From: JAAELZ01 sp965237995
Lineage (GTDB): Bacteria > Pseudomonadota > Gammaproteobacteria > Arenicellales > Poriferihabitantaceae
NCBI GenBank assembly: GCA_965237995.1
Contig: CBDEGO010000005.1
Location: forward strand, 186,001 to 250,000
Direction: 5' to 3'
Length of the DNA: 64,000 nucleotides
Numbering within the stretch: position 1 is the stretch's first letter; every line of letters starts with the position of its first letter. Shown one piece after another: positions 8,657 through 18,319 of the stretch. Under the pieces are notes generated by a model that was not told where the DNA came from, did not search any database, and worked only from the letters and a program-made list of their open reading frames with translations. The translations under genes and the position numbers were made by a program.

Positions 8657-9880
8657 ATGGAAGAAAACAAAAACCAAAGACTCAGCGATAGATTCGCCGG
8701 CATAGAGGAGTGGACCATCCCAATTTTGCTACTTTGCATCTTGGTAGTCGGTGTTATTCGCATTGCCCCTTGGATAAAGAATAAGCTGTTCGAAGCGCCA
8801 GAGCAAAGTATTTCTGCCACTAACTCTAGCACATCGGAAACTGACCATTCAGACGACCAAATTCAAGTTAACCTTGATCTCGCTCCAGTCATTTTAGTTG
8901 ACGACAAAGATCTGCCCGAGATTCGCAGTGAAGATTTAACCAACGCGCTGACTAGCATCAATGACTCGATAACCATTGATGTACAAACGGATGCAGCACA
9001 TAGCATTTTGACTACTGAGCTGGCTATGGACCAAGAAAATGCCGTTATCGCAGATAACACTGCTCCAGAACCCATTATCCAAACCGCCGAAGATCAGCTT
9101 GCCGCTAATGACCGGATTACAAACGAAGCGTCCAGCACCGAATTAACTGAAGATAGCAAGAGCACGGACAGTTTAGAAACAAGCCCAGATTCTAGTTCGC
9201 CCAAACTACAAACAAGTGAAACCAATGAAGAAATGGAAGACGCCTTGTTTGAAGAAACAGCCGCAGAAGCACAAACAACACCTAGCTCAGCAAAAGACAA
9301 AGAGCCCTCTCAGAACCAAAATGTAACCGACGCTGCAAGTGAACCTTCCCTGCCTATAGAACGCGATACCGCTGTTACATCGACTAATAAGCCCGAACCT
9401 GTTGTTGAAGAAATACAATTAGCCCAAACCGATGAAACTAGCGTTTTAGTTGAAGAAGAATTAGTCGCTAAGACTGCCAAGATACCCAAACCCACAAAAG
9501 CAACCGAACTCGCCCAAAAGATTGATAACGCTACGCAAATCGACGCACTCATCACGCAATGGTCCTCTGCTTGGGCTAACCAGAATGTAGACGCGTATAT
9601 TGCTAGCTATGCAGATGGCCATAAAGGTCGTGACCATGACACGGCCGCACAGTGGCAGGCTTGGCGTAGGGATAGAATAACTGCCCCGACCTCGATAGAA
9701 GTAGCCATTACCAAGCGTATTATTAGTTTTGATACACAGCTACCCACCGTTGCTTCAGCTAAGTTTATACAGACATACACAACTCAAGATTACGCTGACA
9801 AAGTAGTCAAGCGATTAAGTTTTATCAAGCAAGAGGATGGCTGGAAAATAACAAAGGAGCGCACGATCTCAGCGCTATAA
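8657..9880 (+). CDS. membrane-anchored protein with long acidic linker and C-terminal NTF2-like domain
   Basis: The 407-residue protein has a short cytoplasmic start, one membrane helix (about residues 20-36, WTIPILLLCILVVGVIRIAP), then about 230 residues of low-complexity Glu/Asp/Ser/Thr-rich linker. A compact C-terminal domain of about 110 residues begins IDALITQWSSAWANQNVDAY and ends DGWKITKERTI. That block matches the SnoaL/DUF4440-like NTF2 fold found at the end of several envelope proteins, such as those linked to L,D-transpeptidases and Cds6-like domains. The layout suggests a periplasmic domain held away from the inner membrane by a flexible linker. The ligand is unknown. Confidence 0.65.
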   Translation: MEENKNQRLSDRFAGIEEWTIPILLLCILVVGVIRIAPWIKNKLFEAPEQSISATNSSTSETDHSDDQIQVNLDLAPVILVDDKDLPEIRSEDLTNALTSINDSITIDVQTDAAHSILTTELAMDQENAVIADNTAPEPIIQTAEDQLAANDRITNEASSTELTEDSKSTDSLETSPDSSSPKLQTSETNEEMEDALFEETAAEAQTTPSSAKDKEPSQNQNVTDAASEPSLPIERDTAVTSTNKPEPVVEEIQLAQTDETSVLVEEELVAKTAKIPKPTKATELAQKIDNATQIDALITQWSSAWANQNVDAYIASYADGHKGRDHDTAAQWQAWRRDRITAPTSIEVAITKRIISFDTQLPTVASAKFIQTYTTQDYADKVVKRLSFIKQEDGWKITKERTISAL

Positions 9881-9907
9881 AAACAGGCACAGCTTGTGAC
9901 AATGTCA

Positions 9908-10936
9908 CTAAGGTTTGCGACATACCAAGTATGTCACCACTAAACTCGCAGAAAGCAATAAAACAGCACCCGCCTGATGTAAAGCAGCAATCGGAATTGG
10001 CACATGAAGCAATAAGGTTAACAGCCCCAGTAGATATTGCCCAATTAGCGCCACCACAAGCCACTTTAATGCCAGCCGCAGCCTCGGCTCAATCGCAAGC
10101 CTTAAGCCTCTGAGCACTAACACAACAATTAAAATAGCTGTTAGTGTAGCTAATAGGCGATGGTTAAATTGCACACTCGCCACGTTCTCAAACCAATTAA
10201 TCCACCACGGAGATAAAGCAAAGTATCCATCTGGTATCAGCTCGCCATTCATTAGCGGAAACGTATTAAAGGCGAACCCAGCTTTAATACCCGCAACAAA
10301 GCCTCCAGCAACAATCGTGCAAAAAACCAAGGCTGTGGCACCAATACCTAGTAGTTTTATGGAAGGCAAAATCGCATAGCGGTGATGAAACCTCTGCATC
10401 AACAAGCCAAGTGCCATCCAAAATAACGCCGCATACAGTACTAACGCCAAGCTCAAATGTGCAACTAAACGGTATTGGCTTACATGTGGATTGTCAACCA
10501 AACCACTTTTGACCATATACCAGCCCAGTAGACCTTGCGCACCACCTAACACAAACAAGCCCAACAACTTAAACTGTAACGAACGGCCTAAAGGATATTT
10601 TAAGAAAAAATACACCATTGGAAGAAAAAACAATAATCCAATTGTGCGTCCGAGCAAGCGATGTAGATACTCAAACCAAAATATGGACTTGTAGTCATCT
10701 AACTGCATCGTATAGTTAATTTTTAAAAACTCTGGGCTACTTCGATACAAATCAAAAGACGCCATCCATTGCTCATGATTTAAGGGGAGTAGAATGCCCA
10801 TGATAGGCTTCCACTCAACCATCGACAAACCTGACCCAGTAAGTCTAGTCACCCCGCCAAGCACAATCATGCCAAACACCACCGCACAAACCAACAACAA
10901 CCATATTGCAACCGTCCTGTTCTGAGCTTGCGTCAT
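9908..10936 (-). CDS. ctaA: haem A synthase (COX15/CtaA family)
   Basis: CtaA oxidises the C8 methyl of haem O to make haem A for the aa3-type oxidase encoded at 21577-25921. The 342-residue protein is polytopic (about 8 membrane segments). It has the family start GGVTRLTGSGLSMVEWKP (28-45), conserved His residues in WFEYLHRLLGR and HVSQYRLVAHLSLAL, and a second-half repeat with VQFNHRLLATL and ALHQAGAVLLL. It is the last gene of a probable mlaA-apaH-ctaA unit (33 nt after apaH), not part of the oxidase operon. No ctaB (haem O synthase) is in the window. Confidence 0.93.
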   Translation of the reverse strand: MTQAQNRTVAIWLLLVCAVVFGMIVLGGVTRLTGSGLSMVEWKPIMGILLPLNHEQWMASFDLYRSSPEFLKINYTMQLDDYKSIFWFEYLHRLLGRTIGLLFFLPMVYFFLKYPLGRSLQFKLLGLFVLGGAQGLLGWYMVKSGLVDNPHVSQYRLVAHLSLALVLYAALFWMALGLLMQRFHHRYAILPSIKLLGIGATALVFCTIVAGGFVAGIKAGFAFNTFPLMNGELIPDGYFALSPWWINWFENVASVQFNHRLLATLTAILIVVLVLRGLRLAIEPRLRLALKWLVVALIGQYLLGLLTLLLHVPIPIAALHQAGAVLLLSASLVVTYLVCRKP

Positions 10937-10969
10937 TCTTTATCCGAGCTAAAAAATTTGTGCCTATAT

Positions 10970-11785
10970 TTAAGGCAAACAATCGTATTGATAAGTTTTA
11001 ATCTTACGCGAATCAATACGTGCCAGAGTCATTTTTCCGCCCCAAAGACAGCCACTATCAAGGGCAACATGATTGCCATCAAACCAATGACCCGCAGCAG
11101 ACCAATGACCAAACACAATGCGCCAATCCTCCCGCGGCTGCACCGCCAATCGATACCATGGGTATAATTGACTAGGTTGCTCTCCGGGAACACCATTGTA
11201 TTGAAAGTTTAAGCCACCTTGCTTTGTACAAAATCGCATTCGGGTAAAGGCATTAATAATAAACCGATAACGCGGCCAACCTTGTAAGTCAGTTTTCCAC
11301 TTAACTGGGCGGCGGCCATACATTTTGCGTAACAAAGCCTGGTAATCGTCGCTACGCAATATGGCTTCTACTTCCCTAGCATATGTTCTGGCCTGTTGTA
11401 GCGTCCAATAAGGGTAAACACCTGCGTGTACTAATACAGCGTGTGACTTTTTATCGGTTCGCATGAGAGGTTGTTTACGCAGCCAATCCATTAGCTCGTC
11501 ACAGTCAGGCGCTTGCAGAATAGGGTCAAGCGTAGTGGTATTGAGAATCTTTTTGACACCTGTGTGCAAAGCCAATAGGTGCAAGTCATGATTTCCTAGA
11601 ACGACCTTAGCACTTTTACCCAACTGCTTAACAAAGCGCAAGGTTTCGAGTGATTGTGGCCCCCGATTGACTAGATCACCAACAAACCATAACTCGTCTT
11701 TACCAAAGTCAAAAGGTGAGCTTTTAAGTAGCTGCTTTAGTGGCTGTAGGCAACCTTGTATGTCACCAACAGCATAAATAGCCAC
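10970..11785 (-). CDS. apaH: bis(5'-nucleosyl)-tetraphosphatase, symmetrical
   Basis: ApaH hydrolyses Ap4A to two ADP and removes Np4 caps from RNA. The 271-residue calcineurin-like metallophosphatase carries the metal-binding blocks in order: GDIQGC (7-12), FVGDLVNRGPQS, LGNHDLHLLA and VHAGVYP, with a late GHWSA...DSGCLWGG. Length and motif spacing match E. coli ApaH. The start is GTG. It lies 29 nt after mlaA and 33 nt before ctaA on the same strand. The common rsmA-apaG-apaH neighbourhood of enterobacteria is not present. Confidence 0.96.
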   Translation of the reverse strand: MAIYAVGDIQGCLQPLKQLLKSSPFDFGKDELWFVGDLVNRGPQSLETLRFVKQLGKSAKVVLGNHDLHLLALHTGVKKILNTTTLDPILQAPDCDELMDWLRKQPLMRTDKKSHAVLVHAGVYPYWTLQQARTYAREVEAILRSDDYQALLRKMYGRRPVKWKTDLQGWPRYRFIINAFTRMRFCTKQGGLNFQYNGVPGEQPSQLYPWYRLAVQPREDWRIVFGHWSAAGHWFDGNHVALDSGCLWGGKMTLARIDSRKIKTYQYDCLP

Positions 11786-11814
11786 TTGAATATCTATCAG
11801 TAGCGACGCCGACT

Positions 11815-12588
11815 TTAGTTATCAAACAACTCTTCTTCAAACTCGTCTTCTTCGGTCTCGGGGAGTTGGCCATCGTGAATGGCCTTAATACGTGCTTGAG
11901 AATAACTTTCTCGTACAAAGGCATAAGGGTCAATTTGCAAGTCAAGTGTTTCTTCAAACCCCAGTAATTTAGTGCGCGTATCTAACAGGCGCAGTATGGT
12001 TGCTCCTGCTGCGGCATCTGCATCTAAACTTCCGGTCACATCTGTAAAGGCATAACGCGCAATCGTACCGCCAAAATCTCGGAGGTTACTTGGCCCTAAG
12101 AACGGTAGCACAATGTAAGGTCCGGGGCCGGCGCCCCAAACAGCAAACGTTTGACCAAAGTCTTCTTTATATTTTGGAATTTCTAGCGGCGTCGCCACGT
12201 CAAATATGCCTAATACACCAACGGTAGAATTGACTAAAAAACGACCTAACGACTGCACCGTTTCTTTGGGCTTTCCTTGTAGCAACGCGTTGACCGTAGT
12301 GGTCGGTTCGAGCAGATTGGAGAAAAAATTTGACACACCCGTTCTGACCGGGCGAGGAATCACTTTTTTATAACCCTTGGCAACTGGTTTCACAATGGCC
12401 CTATCTAATGCATCGTTAAACCCATATACGGCCCGATTTACGGTCTCGAAAGGATCAATATTGGCTACCGACTCTTCTACAGCTACAGCTTGTTGAGATT
12501 CAGCAGAGTCACCATATTGCCCACCGGTTGAGGCACAACCAGAAAGTAAGGTAGTGATTAAAAGGAACGAAATGAGTAGTCCGCGCAT
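11815..12588 (-). CDS. mlaA: MlaA/VacJ outer-membrane lipoprotein (phospholipid asymmetry)
   Basis: MlaA removes mislocalised phospholipids from the outer leaflet of the outer membrane and passes them to MlaC. The 257-residue precursor has a lipoprotein signal with lipobox LLSGC (Cys18). The family signature DPFETVNRAVYGFND is at about 46-60, with conserved segments NFFSNLLEPTTTVNALLQGK, GVLGIFDVATPLEIP and GPGPYIVLPFLGPSN. The acidic C-terminal tail (ETEEDEFEEELFDN) is typical of the family. The mlaBCDEF genes are not in the window. Confidence 0.95.
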   Translation of the reverse strand: MRGLLISFLLITTLLSGCASTGGQYGDSAESQQAVAVEESVANIDPFETVNRAVYGFNDALDRAIVKPVAKGYKKVIPRPVRTGVSNFFSNLLEPTTTVNALLQGKPKETVQSLGRFLVNSTVGVLGIFDVATPLEIPKYKEDFGQTFAVWGAGPGPYIVLPFLGPSNLRDFGGTIARYAFTDVTGSLDADAAAGATILRLLDTRTKLLGFEETLDLQIDPYAFVRESYSQARIKAIHDGQLPETEEDEFEEELFDN

Positions 12589-12727
12589 AGGTCGATTACG
12601 ATTAAATTGGTGTTGAAAATAACATTTGCATCATGCATCTAAGCTTAACTAGTTAAGACTAATGTTGGGGTTAATGGTTCCAATTCAATAGTGCAAAAGA
12701 TGAAGAGATACGCCCCCAACTGTAACA

Positions 12728-15172
12728 CTAAAACAATTCGTCTGTTTCTGCTTCACTGACGGCATTAGCCCCACCTGACGCCACACTAGACGTAACGGGT
12801 TGGGAACCGGCTTTAAAAAACTCCCAGTAGCCGTTTTCACTGCCTCTCGGTGCTAATGCGGCCGTATCTTTGTCAATAAAAGCGGAAGTTATATTGGCGG
12901 GCCGCACGATGGGCCGTTCTGGGTAAGCTTTCAACACATTCTCCATATGGTCTACCCAAATAGGTAGAGCCGCACCCGCACCCGACTCCCTCCTGCCCAA
13001 GTATTTGGGTTGGTCATAACCCACCCATACCGAGGTAATCACTTGGGGGCTAAACCCAGAAAACCACGCATCATTATAGTCATTGGTGGTGCCCGTCTTC
13101 CCTGCCAAGTCGCCCCGCTTTAGCGCCAATGCGCGTTTACCCGTCCCCTCAGTAATAACTCGTTGCATCATACTGCGGATTAAAAAATTAGACTCGACAG
13201 ACATTGCTCGACCATCTCGATCGGCCTCATTTAATACTCCGAAAGGCCTATTTTCTGGCTCCAATACCGAACAAATATCACATTTAGATTCAAACTTAGC
13301 CACATAATTTCCGTCCCTATCCGAAATACGCTCAATTAAATAAGGTCGCTTTTGCAACCCTCCGTTTGCCAAGGTACCGTATGCACTAGCCACTTGCAAT
13401 GGGGTAACCGAGGCGCTGCCTAATGCTAAGGACAAATTATCTGGCAACTCTTCTTTATTAAAGCCAAACCCTTCTAAAAACCGCTGCACGCGACCAATGC
13501 CTATTGCACGCAATAAGCGTACAGAAACCAAATTCAGCGATAAGCTCAGCGCTTTACTTAATCGTGTTGGCCCAAAAAACTTTTTAGAGTAGTTCTCCGG
13601 CCGCCAAATACCTTCTGCACCGTTTTCAACAATAATAGGCGCGCCGCTCACCAAACTGGCTGGAGTCAATCCTTCCTCAAGAGCAGCTGCATATATAAAC
13701 GGCTTAATATTAGAACCCAGCTGACGTTGCGCCTGAACAGCGCGATTAAACTTGGATAGGTAAAAATCAAAACCACCCACCATTGACAAAATCGCACCCG
13801 TATGTGGGTTTAAAGTCACCAATGCGCCCGACACTTCTGGTAACTGACTTAGCTTTGCAGCTTCTGGCTGCGCCTCATCATAGATAACATAAACTACATC
13901 GCCCACCGACAAAACGCTCCTCGCAGAGCTTGGCTCTGCACCAACACTGTTGGTCGAGATAAATTTCTTGGCCCACTTGATCCCTTCCCAGGCTAAAGTC
14001 ACTTTAGTATTGTCAGCCAACCGCACTATGGCTGACTTCTGCCCTACCTCTACCACCAATGCAGAGCGAGAAGACTGACTTGACGGAAAACTCCTTAGTA
14101 ATTGAGTGGCTTTAGACAGTTCATCAGCTTCTAGCTCGACCTTGTCAAGATCAAAATTAATAATGGGCCCACGATAGCCATGGCGCAAATCATAATTAAG
14201 CAATCCTTGGCGCAAAGACTCCTGCGCAGATTGCTGATAATTTGAATTCACGGTAAGGTGCACATTATACCCATTGGAATAAGTTTGCTCTTCTCCAAAA
14301 TGCTCAACCATATACTGACGCGCTAACTCCGTGATGTATGGGGCTTGCATGTCCAACTTAGCCACGTGCAAGCTAGCAGTGATAGGCGCTTTGCTACTTA
14401 CCTCATACGCTAGGTCATCAATTTTACCTAGTCCATGCATTCTCTCTAACACATAATTCCGGCGAATACGCGCACGCTCTGGATTACGAATTGGGTTGTA
14501 AGCGGATGGCGCCTTGGGCAGCCCTGCTAACATCGACAACTCAGGCAAATTTAGATCGATCAAGTCACGCCCGTAATAAGTGTGTGCCGCTGCTGCGAAA
14601 CCATATGAGCGGTGGCCTAAAAATATCTTGTTGATATAAAGTTCGAGAATCTGTTGTTTAGAAAGGGTTTTCTCCAATCGAAATGCCAGCAAAACTTCCT
14701 TAATTTTACGTTGATACGTTTTATCATTGCTCAGGAAGAAATTACGCGCAACCTGCATCGTAATCGTACTTGCCCCTTGTCCTTTTACGCCAGACTTTAG
14801 ATTACTGACGACGGCACGCATTATCGCTCGATAATCTACGCCGCTGTGGTTATAAAAATTATCGTCCTCTGCAGCAATAATCGCATCATGTAATACCGAG
14901 GGCGTATCTTGGATAAGCACTGGTATTCTTCGCTCTACACCAAACTCACCAATCAGCTTATCGTCTGAAGTAAAAACTCTGAGAGGGACGTTTAAATCAA
15001 TCTCATTGGCATGGGCTATATCAGGCAAATCATCCATTTGTTCAAACACATACCAACAAACCAAAAAACCAATTAACAGGCCTGACATAATCATAAAACC
15101 GAACAAGCGACCAAGAATGCCCCCAAAGGCACTGCCTATGGCCATGAATAATAGTTTTATGAATTTAAACAT
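12728..15172 (-). CDS. mrcA: penicillin-binding protein 1A, bifunctional glycosyltransferase/transpeptidase
   Basis: This class A PBP polymerises and cross-links peptidoglycan at the inner membrane. The 814-residue protein has an N-terminal membrane helix (about 23-43), a GT51 domain with catalytic E102 in AAEDDNFYNHSGVDY and the GQGASTITMQVARN block (131-144), the PBP1A-type OB-like insert (about 320-440), and the transpeptidase with S487-x-x-K490 (LGSNIKPF), a later SLN motif (LSLNLVSVRL) and KTGTT. The gene stands alone, divergent from glyQ. Length is slightly below the roughly 850 residues of the E. coli protein. Confidence 0.95.
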   Translation of the reverse strand: MFKFIKLLFMAIGSAFGGILGRLFGFMIMSGLLIGFLVCWYVFEQMDDLPDIAHANEIDLNVPLRVFTSDDKLIGEFGVERRIPVLIQDTPSVLHDAIIAAEDDNFYNHSGVDYRAIMRAVVSNLKSGVKGQGASTITMQVARNFFLSNDKTYQRKIKEVLLAFRLEKTLSKQQILELYINKIFLGHRSYGFAAAAHTYYGRDLIDLNLPELSMLAGLPKAPSAYNPIRNPERARIRRNYVLERMHGLGKIDDLAYEVSSKAPITASLHVAKLDMQAPYITELARQYMVEHFGEEQTYSNGYNVHLTVNSNYQQSAQESLRQGLLNYDLRHGYRGPIINFDLDKVELEADELSKATQLLRSFPSSQSSRSALVVEVGQKSAIVRLADNTKVTLAWEGIKWAKKFISTNSVGAEPSSARSVLSVGDVVYVIYDEAQPEAAKLSQLPEVSGALVTLNPHTGAILSMVGGFDFYLSKFNRAVQAQRQLGSNIKPFIYAAALEEGLTPASLVSGAPIIVENGAEGIWRPENYSKKFFGPTRLSKALSLSLNLVSVRLLRAIGIGRVQRFLEGFGFNKEELPDNLSLALGSASVTPLQVASAYGTLANGGLQKRPYLIERISDRDGNYVAKFESKCDICSVLEPENRPFGVLNEADRDGRAMSVESNFLIRSMMQRVITEGTGKRALALKRGDLAGKTGTTNDYNDAWFSGFSPQVITSVWVGYDQPKYLGRRESGAGAALPIWVDHMENVLKAYPERPIVRPANITSAFIDKDTAALAPRGSENGYWEFFKAGSQPVTSSVASGGANAVSEAETDELF

Positions 15173-15328
15173 ACGGTTATTTTAGTTTATTAGCTTGTTT
15201 GAATATAGCTAAGGCCAAGTGTTTTTCCCGCTATCAAGCGAATAATTATTTTAAATCGATCGCCCTAGATAGCTAATAGCGCGTCTAGTAAATATAATAA
15301 ACGGCTTTATGCTAACCACATTAATTTT

Positions 15329-16207
15329 GTGACTTTTCAAGACATCATTTTAAACCTGCAACAATATTGGGCCAATCAAGGCTGTATTATTATGCAACCC
15401 TACGACATAGAAGTCGGCGCAGGTACGTTTCATCGCGCGACTTTTTTAGATGCGGTTGGCCCAGAACCTATGCAGGCGGCTTACGTGCAGGCCTCGCGCA
15501 GACCCACTGATGGGCGTTATGGCGAAAACCCTAATCGTCTACAGCACTACTACCAATTTCAAACTGTCCTAAAACCGTCACCTGATAATATTCAAGACCT
15601 GTATCTTGATTCACTTCGAGCCTTAGATTTGGACCCACTTGTTGACGATATTCGCTTTGTCGAAGACAACTGGGAGTCACCTACATTAGGGGCGTGGGGC
15701 TTGGGCTGGGAAATTTGGTTAAACGGAATGGAAGTCAGTCAATTCACCTATTTTCAACAAGTAGGGGGGCTGGAATGTAGGCCAGTCACAGGAGAATTAA
15801 CTTATGGCCTTGAGCGACTCGCTATGTATATACAGGGCGTAGAAAGCATCTATGATCTAGAGTGGACTAAGGGCTATAGCTACGGTGATTTATTTCACCA
15901 GAATGAAGTTGAACAATCTAAATATAATTTTGAACTGGCTCTAGTCCCTGAGTTATTTCATCAGTTTGATGCCGCTGAAACTGCTTGCCAATTAGCGCTA
16001 GAACATAAAGTGCCCTTACCAGCATACGAGCAAGTGCTTAAAGCATCCCACTTATTTAATCTGTTAGATGCGCGTAAAGCGATTAGCGTAACAGAACGCG
16101 CAAGGTTTATTGGTCGGGTGCGCGCTTTGTCTAAAGGCGTTGCTGAAGCTTACCTTGAAAGCCGCGAAGCCTTAGGCTTTCCGCGCGGCAAGAGGGCTGC
16201 GTCATGA
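15329..16207 (+). CDS. glyQ: glycyl-tRNA synthetase alpha subunit
   Basis: GlyQ carries the class II catalytic core of the alpha2beta2 glycyl-tRNA synthetase. The 292-residue protein starts at GTG 15329 (MTFQDIILNLQQYWANQGC) and shows QPYDIEVGAGTFH, the invariant SRRPTDGRYGENPNRLQHYYQFQ region, and GLGWEIWLNGMEV. A nearby ATG at 15309 is out of frame. It overlaps glyS by 4 nt (ATGA), so the subunits are translationally coupled. Confidence 0.97.
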   Translation: MTFQDIILNLQQYWANQGCIIMQPYDIEVGAGTFHRATFLDAVGPEPMQAAYVQASRRPTDGRYGENPNRLQHYYQFQTVLKPSPDNIQDLYLDSLRALDLDPLVDDIRFVEDNWESPTLGAWGLGWEIWLNGMEVSQFTYFQQVGGLECRPVTGELTYGLERLAMYIQGVESIYDLEWTKGYSYGDLFHQNEVEQSKYNFELALVPELFHQFDAAETACQLALEHKVPLPAYEQVLKASHLFNLLDARKAISVTERARFIGRVRALSKGVAEAYLESREALGFPRGKRAAS

Positions 16208-18315
16208 GTACCGTAGCACGCGACACGTTACTGATAGAGTTATGTACCGAAGAGCTGCCCCCTAAATCATTAAGTCAGCTCAGCGCCTCTTTCACGCGCT
16301 CGATTGTCGACAGCTTGTTAGCAAGCAGCCTTATCGAAAAAGATGCAACATACCAATCTTTTGCCAGCCCAAGGCGGCTAGCTGTGCGTATTGAACAAGT
16401 GGCCTCACAGCAGCAAGACCGCGTTCAACAACGTAAAGGGCCTGCTCTGCAAGCAGCTTTTGATGAAAACGGAGAACCTACTAAAGCCGCAAGCGGCTTC
16501 GCGCGTTCATGCGGGGTAGAAGTCAATGACTTAGCTAAAACAGAAACTGAACAGGGTACTTGGCTGACATTTGAGCAATCGATTACCGGAGAAGGAGTTG
16601 AAGCCTTAGCACAGGCTGCACTAGACACCGCCATTAAAGATTTACCCATTCCTAAACGTATGCGCTGGGGTAGCTCAGTTGAAGAATTCGTCCGCCCAGT
16701 GCACCAGTTAGTCGCATTGCATGGGACCTCAGTTTTAGATTTAGCCGCATTTGGCTTAAAGGCCGGTCGCAAAACCTTAGGTCATCGTTTTCATTGCCCT
16801 ACAAGTATCGAAATCACGCATGCAGACGACTACGAAAATGTGTTACACGATCGGGGAAAAGTGGTTGCGAACTTCGATAAGAGACAACAACTCATTGTCG
16901 CTGAGGCGAACAAGCTTGCACAAGCAATAAACGCAAAAGTGCAGTTAGACGATGAGTTATTAAATGAAGTCACGGGCTTGGTTGAATGGCCAGTGACTAT
17001 CATCGGTCAGTTTGATGCTGAGTTCCTGTCGGTACCAACGCAGGCGCTTATCGCTTCGATGAAAGACCATCAAAAGTATTTTCACTTACTTGATGCCAAC
17101 AAAGCGTTACTGCCTTATTTCATCACAGTGAGCAATATTGAAAGCGTCTCCCAAGAGCGCGTTATAAAAGGCAACGAACGTGTACTGCGTGCGCGCTTAT
17201 CCGATAGCATGTTTTTTTGGCAGCAAGATAAAACGCAGCCACTTGCTTCGCGTAAAGCACAGCTATCCAACGTGCTCTTTCATGTGAAACTTGGCAGCGT
17301 GGCTGAAAAAGTAGACAGAATGAAGACGGTAGCCAGCTTTATCGCTGAACATATCGATGCGAACGTTGATTTAGTCAGGCGGGCCACAAACCTATGCAAG
17401 AATGACTTGGTCACCGATATGGTGGGTGAATTCCCTAGCTTGCAGGGCACGATGGGGCGCTACTATGCAGACAATGACGGTGAAGATGTACTCGTCGCGC
17501 AATCGATAGAACAACACTACTGGCCTAAATTCGCCGGAGATAAACTACCCGAATCGCCTGAAGCAACCGCATTGGCACTTGCAGATCGCGTTGACACGCT
17601 GGTGGGCATTTTTGCCACCGGTGAAAAACCAAGCGGCGTGAAAGACCCTTATGCATTAAGAAGGGCCGCACTAGGCGTCATCCGCATGATGATTGGCAAT
17701 CACGTCGCGCTTTCTCTTCCTGACTTACTGCAATGTTCTATCACCTCATATGAATCGAGCGAAAGCTCGACAGTAAGCCCAGACGCACAGACTAAACAAG
17801 AGGTGTTGCAATTTATTCTTGACCGCTTACGCGCGTTCTATACCGTTAGTGAGTTTAGCGCTAACGAATTTAATGCTGTCGCCGCCTGCAACCCTGAGCG
17901 ATTAATTGACTTCGATCATCGTTTACGGGCGATACACACTTTCTATACTGAGAACAAAATAGATGCAGAGTCGCTAGCCGCAGCTAACAAACGTATTGCA
18001 AATATCTTACGTAAGATTGATTATTCACTGCCAAGCTTTCAACAAACTCTGACCACAGAACCTGCTGAACAAAATTTGGCTAAGCAGCTTTCGAGTATTG
18101 CAACACAGACCGAGTCCGATTTTGCCAAGCAACACTATAGCGCAGGCTTATCAAAGCTCGCTAGTCTGCGCGTTGCAGTCGATCAATTTTTCGATGAAAC
18201 GATGGTGATGGACGAAGATAGTACTTTGCGCAATAACCGTCTGGCTCTGCTGCAACAATTACGTCATCTTTTTATGCAGGTGGCAGATATTTCATATCTA
18301 GTCGTTGAAAAATAA
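16204..18315 (+). CDS. glyS: glycyl-tRNA synthetase beta subunit
   Basis: GlyS binds tRNA-Gly through its HD-like and anticodon-binding domains and supports GlyQ. The 703-residue protein begins DTLLIELCTEELPPKSL, the diagnostic GlyS start, and includes FASPRRLAVRI, RWGSSVEEFVRPVH, the SMKDHQKYFHL block and VKDPYALRRAALGVIRM near 480. Length is slightly above the usual 690. It overlaps glyQ by 4 nt. Confidence 0.97.
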   Translation: MSTVARDTLLIELCTEELPPKSLSQLSASFTRSIVDSLLASSLIEKDATYQSFASPRRLAVRIEQVASQQQDRVQQRKGPALQAAFDENGEPTKAASGFARSCGVEVNDLAKTETEQGTWLTFEQSITGEGVEALAQAALDTAIKDLPIPKRMRWGSSVEEFVRPVHQLVALHGTSVLDLAAFGLKAGRKTLGHRFHCPTSIEITHADDYENVLHDRGKVVANFDKRQQLIVAEANKLAQAINAKVQLDDELLNEVTGLVEWPVTIIGQFDAEFLSVPTQALIASMKDHQKYFHLLDANKALLPYFITVSNIESVSQERVIKGNERVLRARLSDSMFFWQQDKTQPLASRKAQLSNVLFHVKLGSVAEKVDRMKTVASFIAEHIDANVDLVRRATNLCKNDLVTDMVGEFPSLQGTMGRYYADNDGEDVLVAQSIEQHYWPKFAGDKLPESPEATALALADRVDTLVGIFATGEKPSGVKDPYALRRAALGVIRMMIGNHVALSLPDLLQCSITSYESSESSTVSPDAQTKQEVLQFILDRLRAFYTVSEFSANEFNAVAACNPERLIDFDHRLRAIHTFYTENKIDAESLAAANKRIANILRKIDYSLPSFQQTLTTEPAEQNLAKQLSSIATQTESDFAKQHYSAGLSKLASLRVAVDQFFDETMVMDEDSTLRNNRLALLQQLRHLFMQVADISYLVVEK

Positions 18316-18319
18316 TTTA

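Noticed and set aside
16425..16772. 115-codon - strand frame inside glyS
   Set aside because: glyS is continuous and matches its family over the full length here; the opposite frame is a codon-bias shadow.
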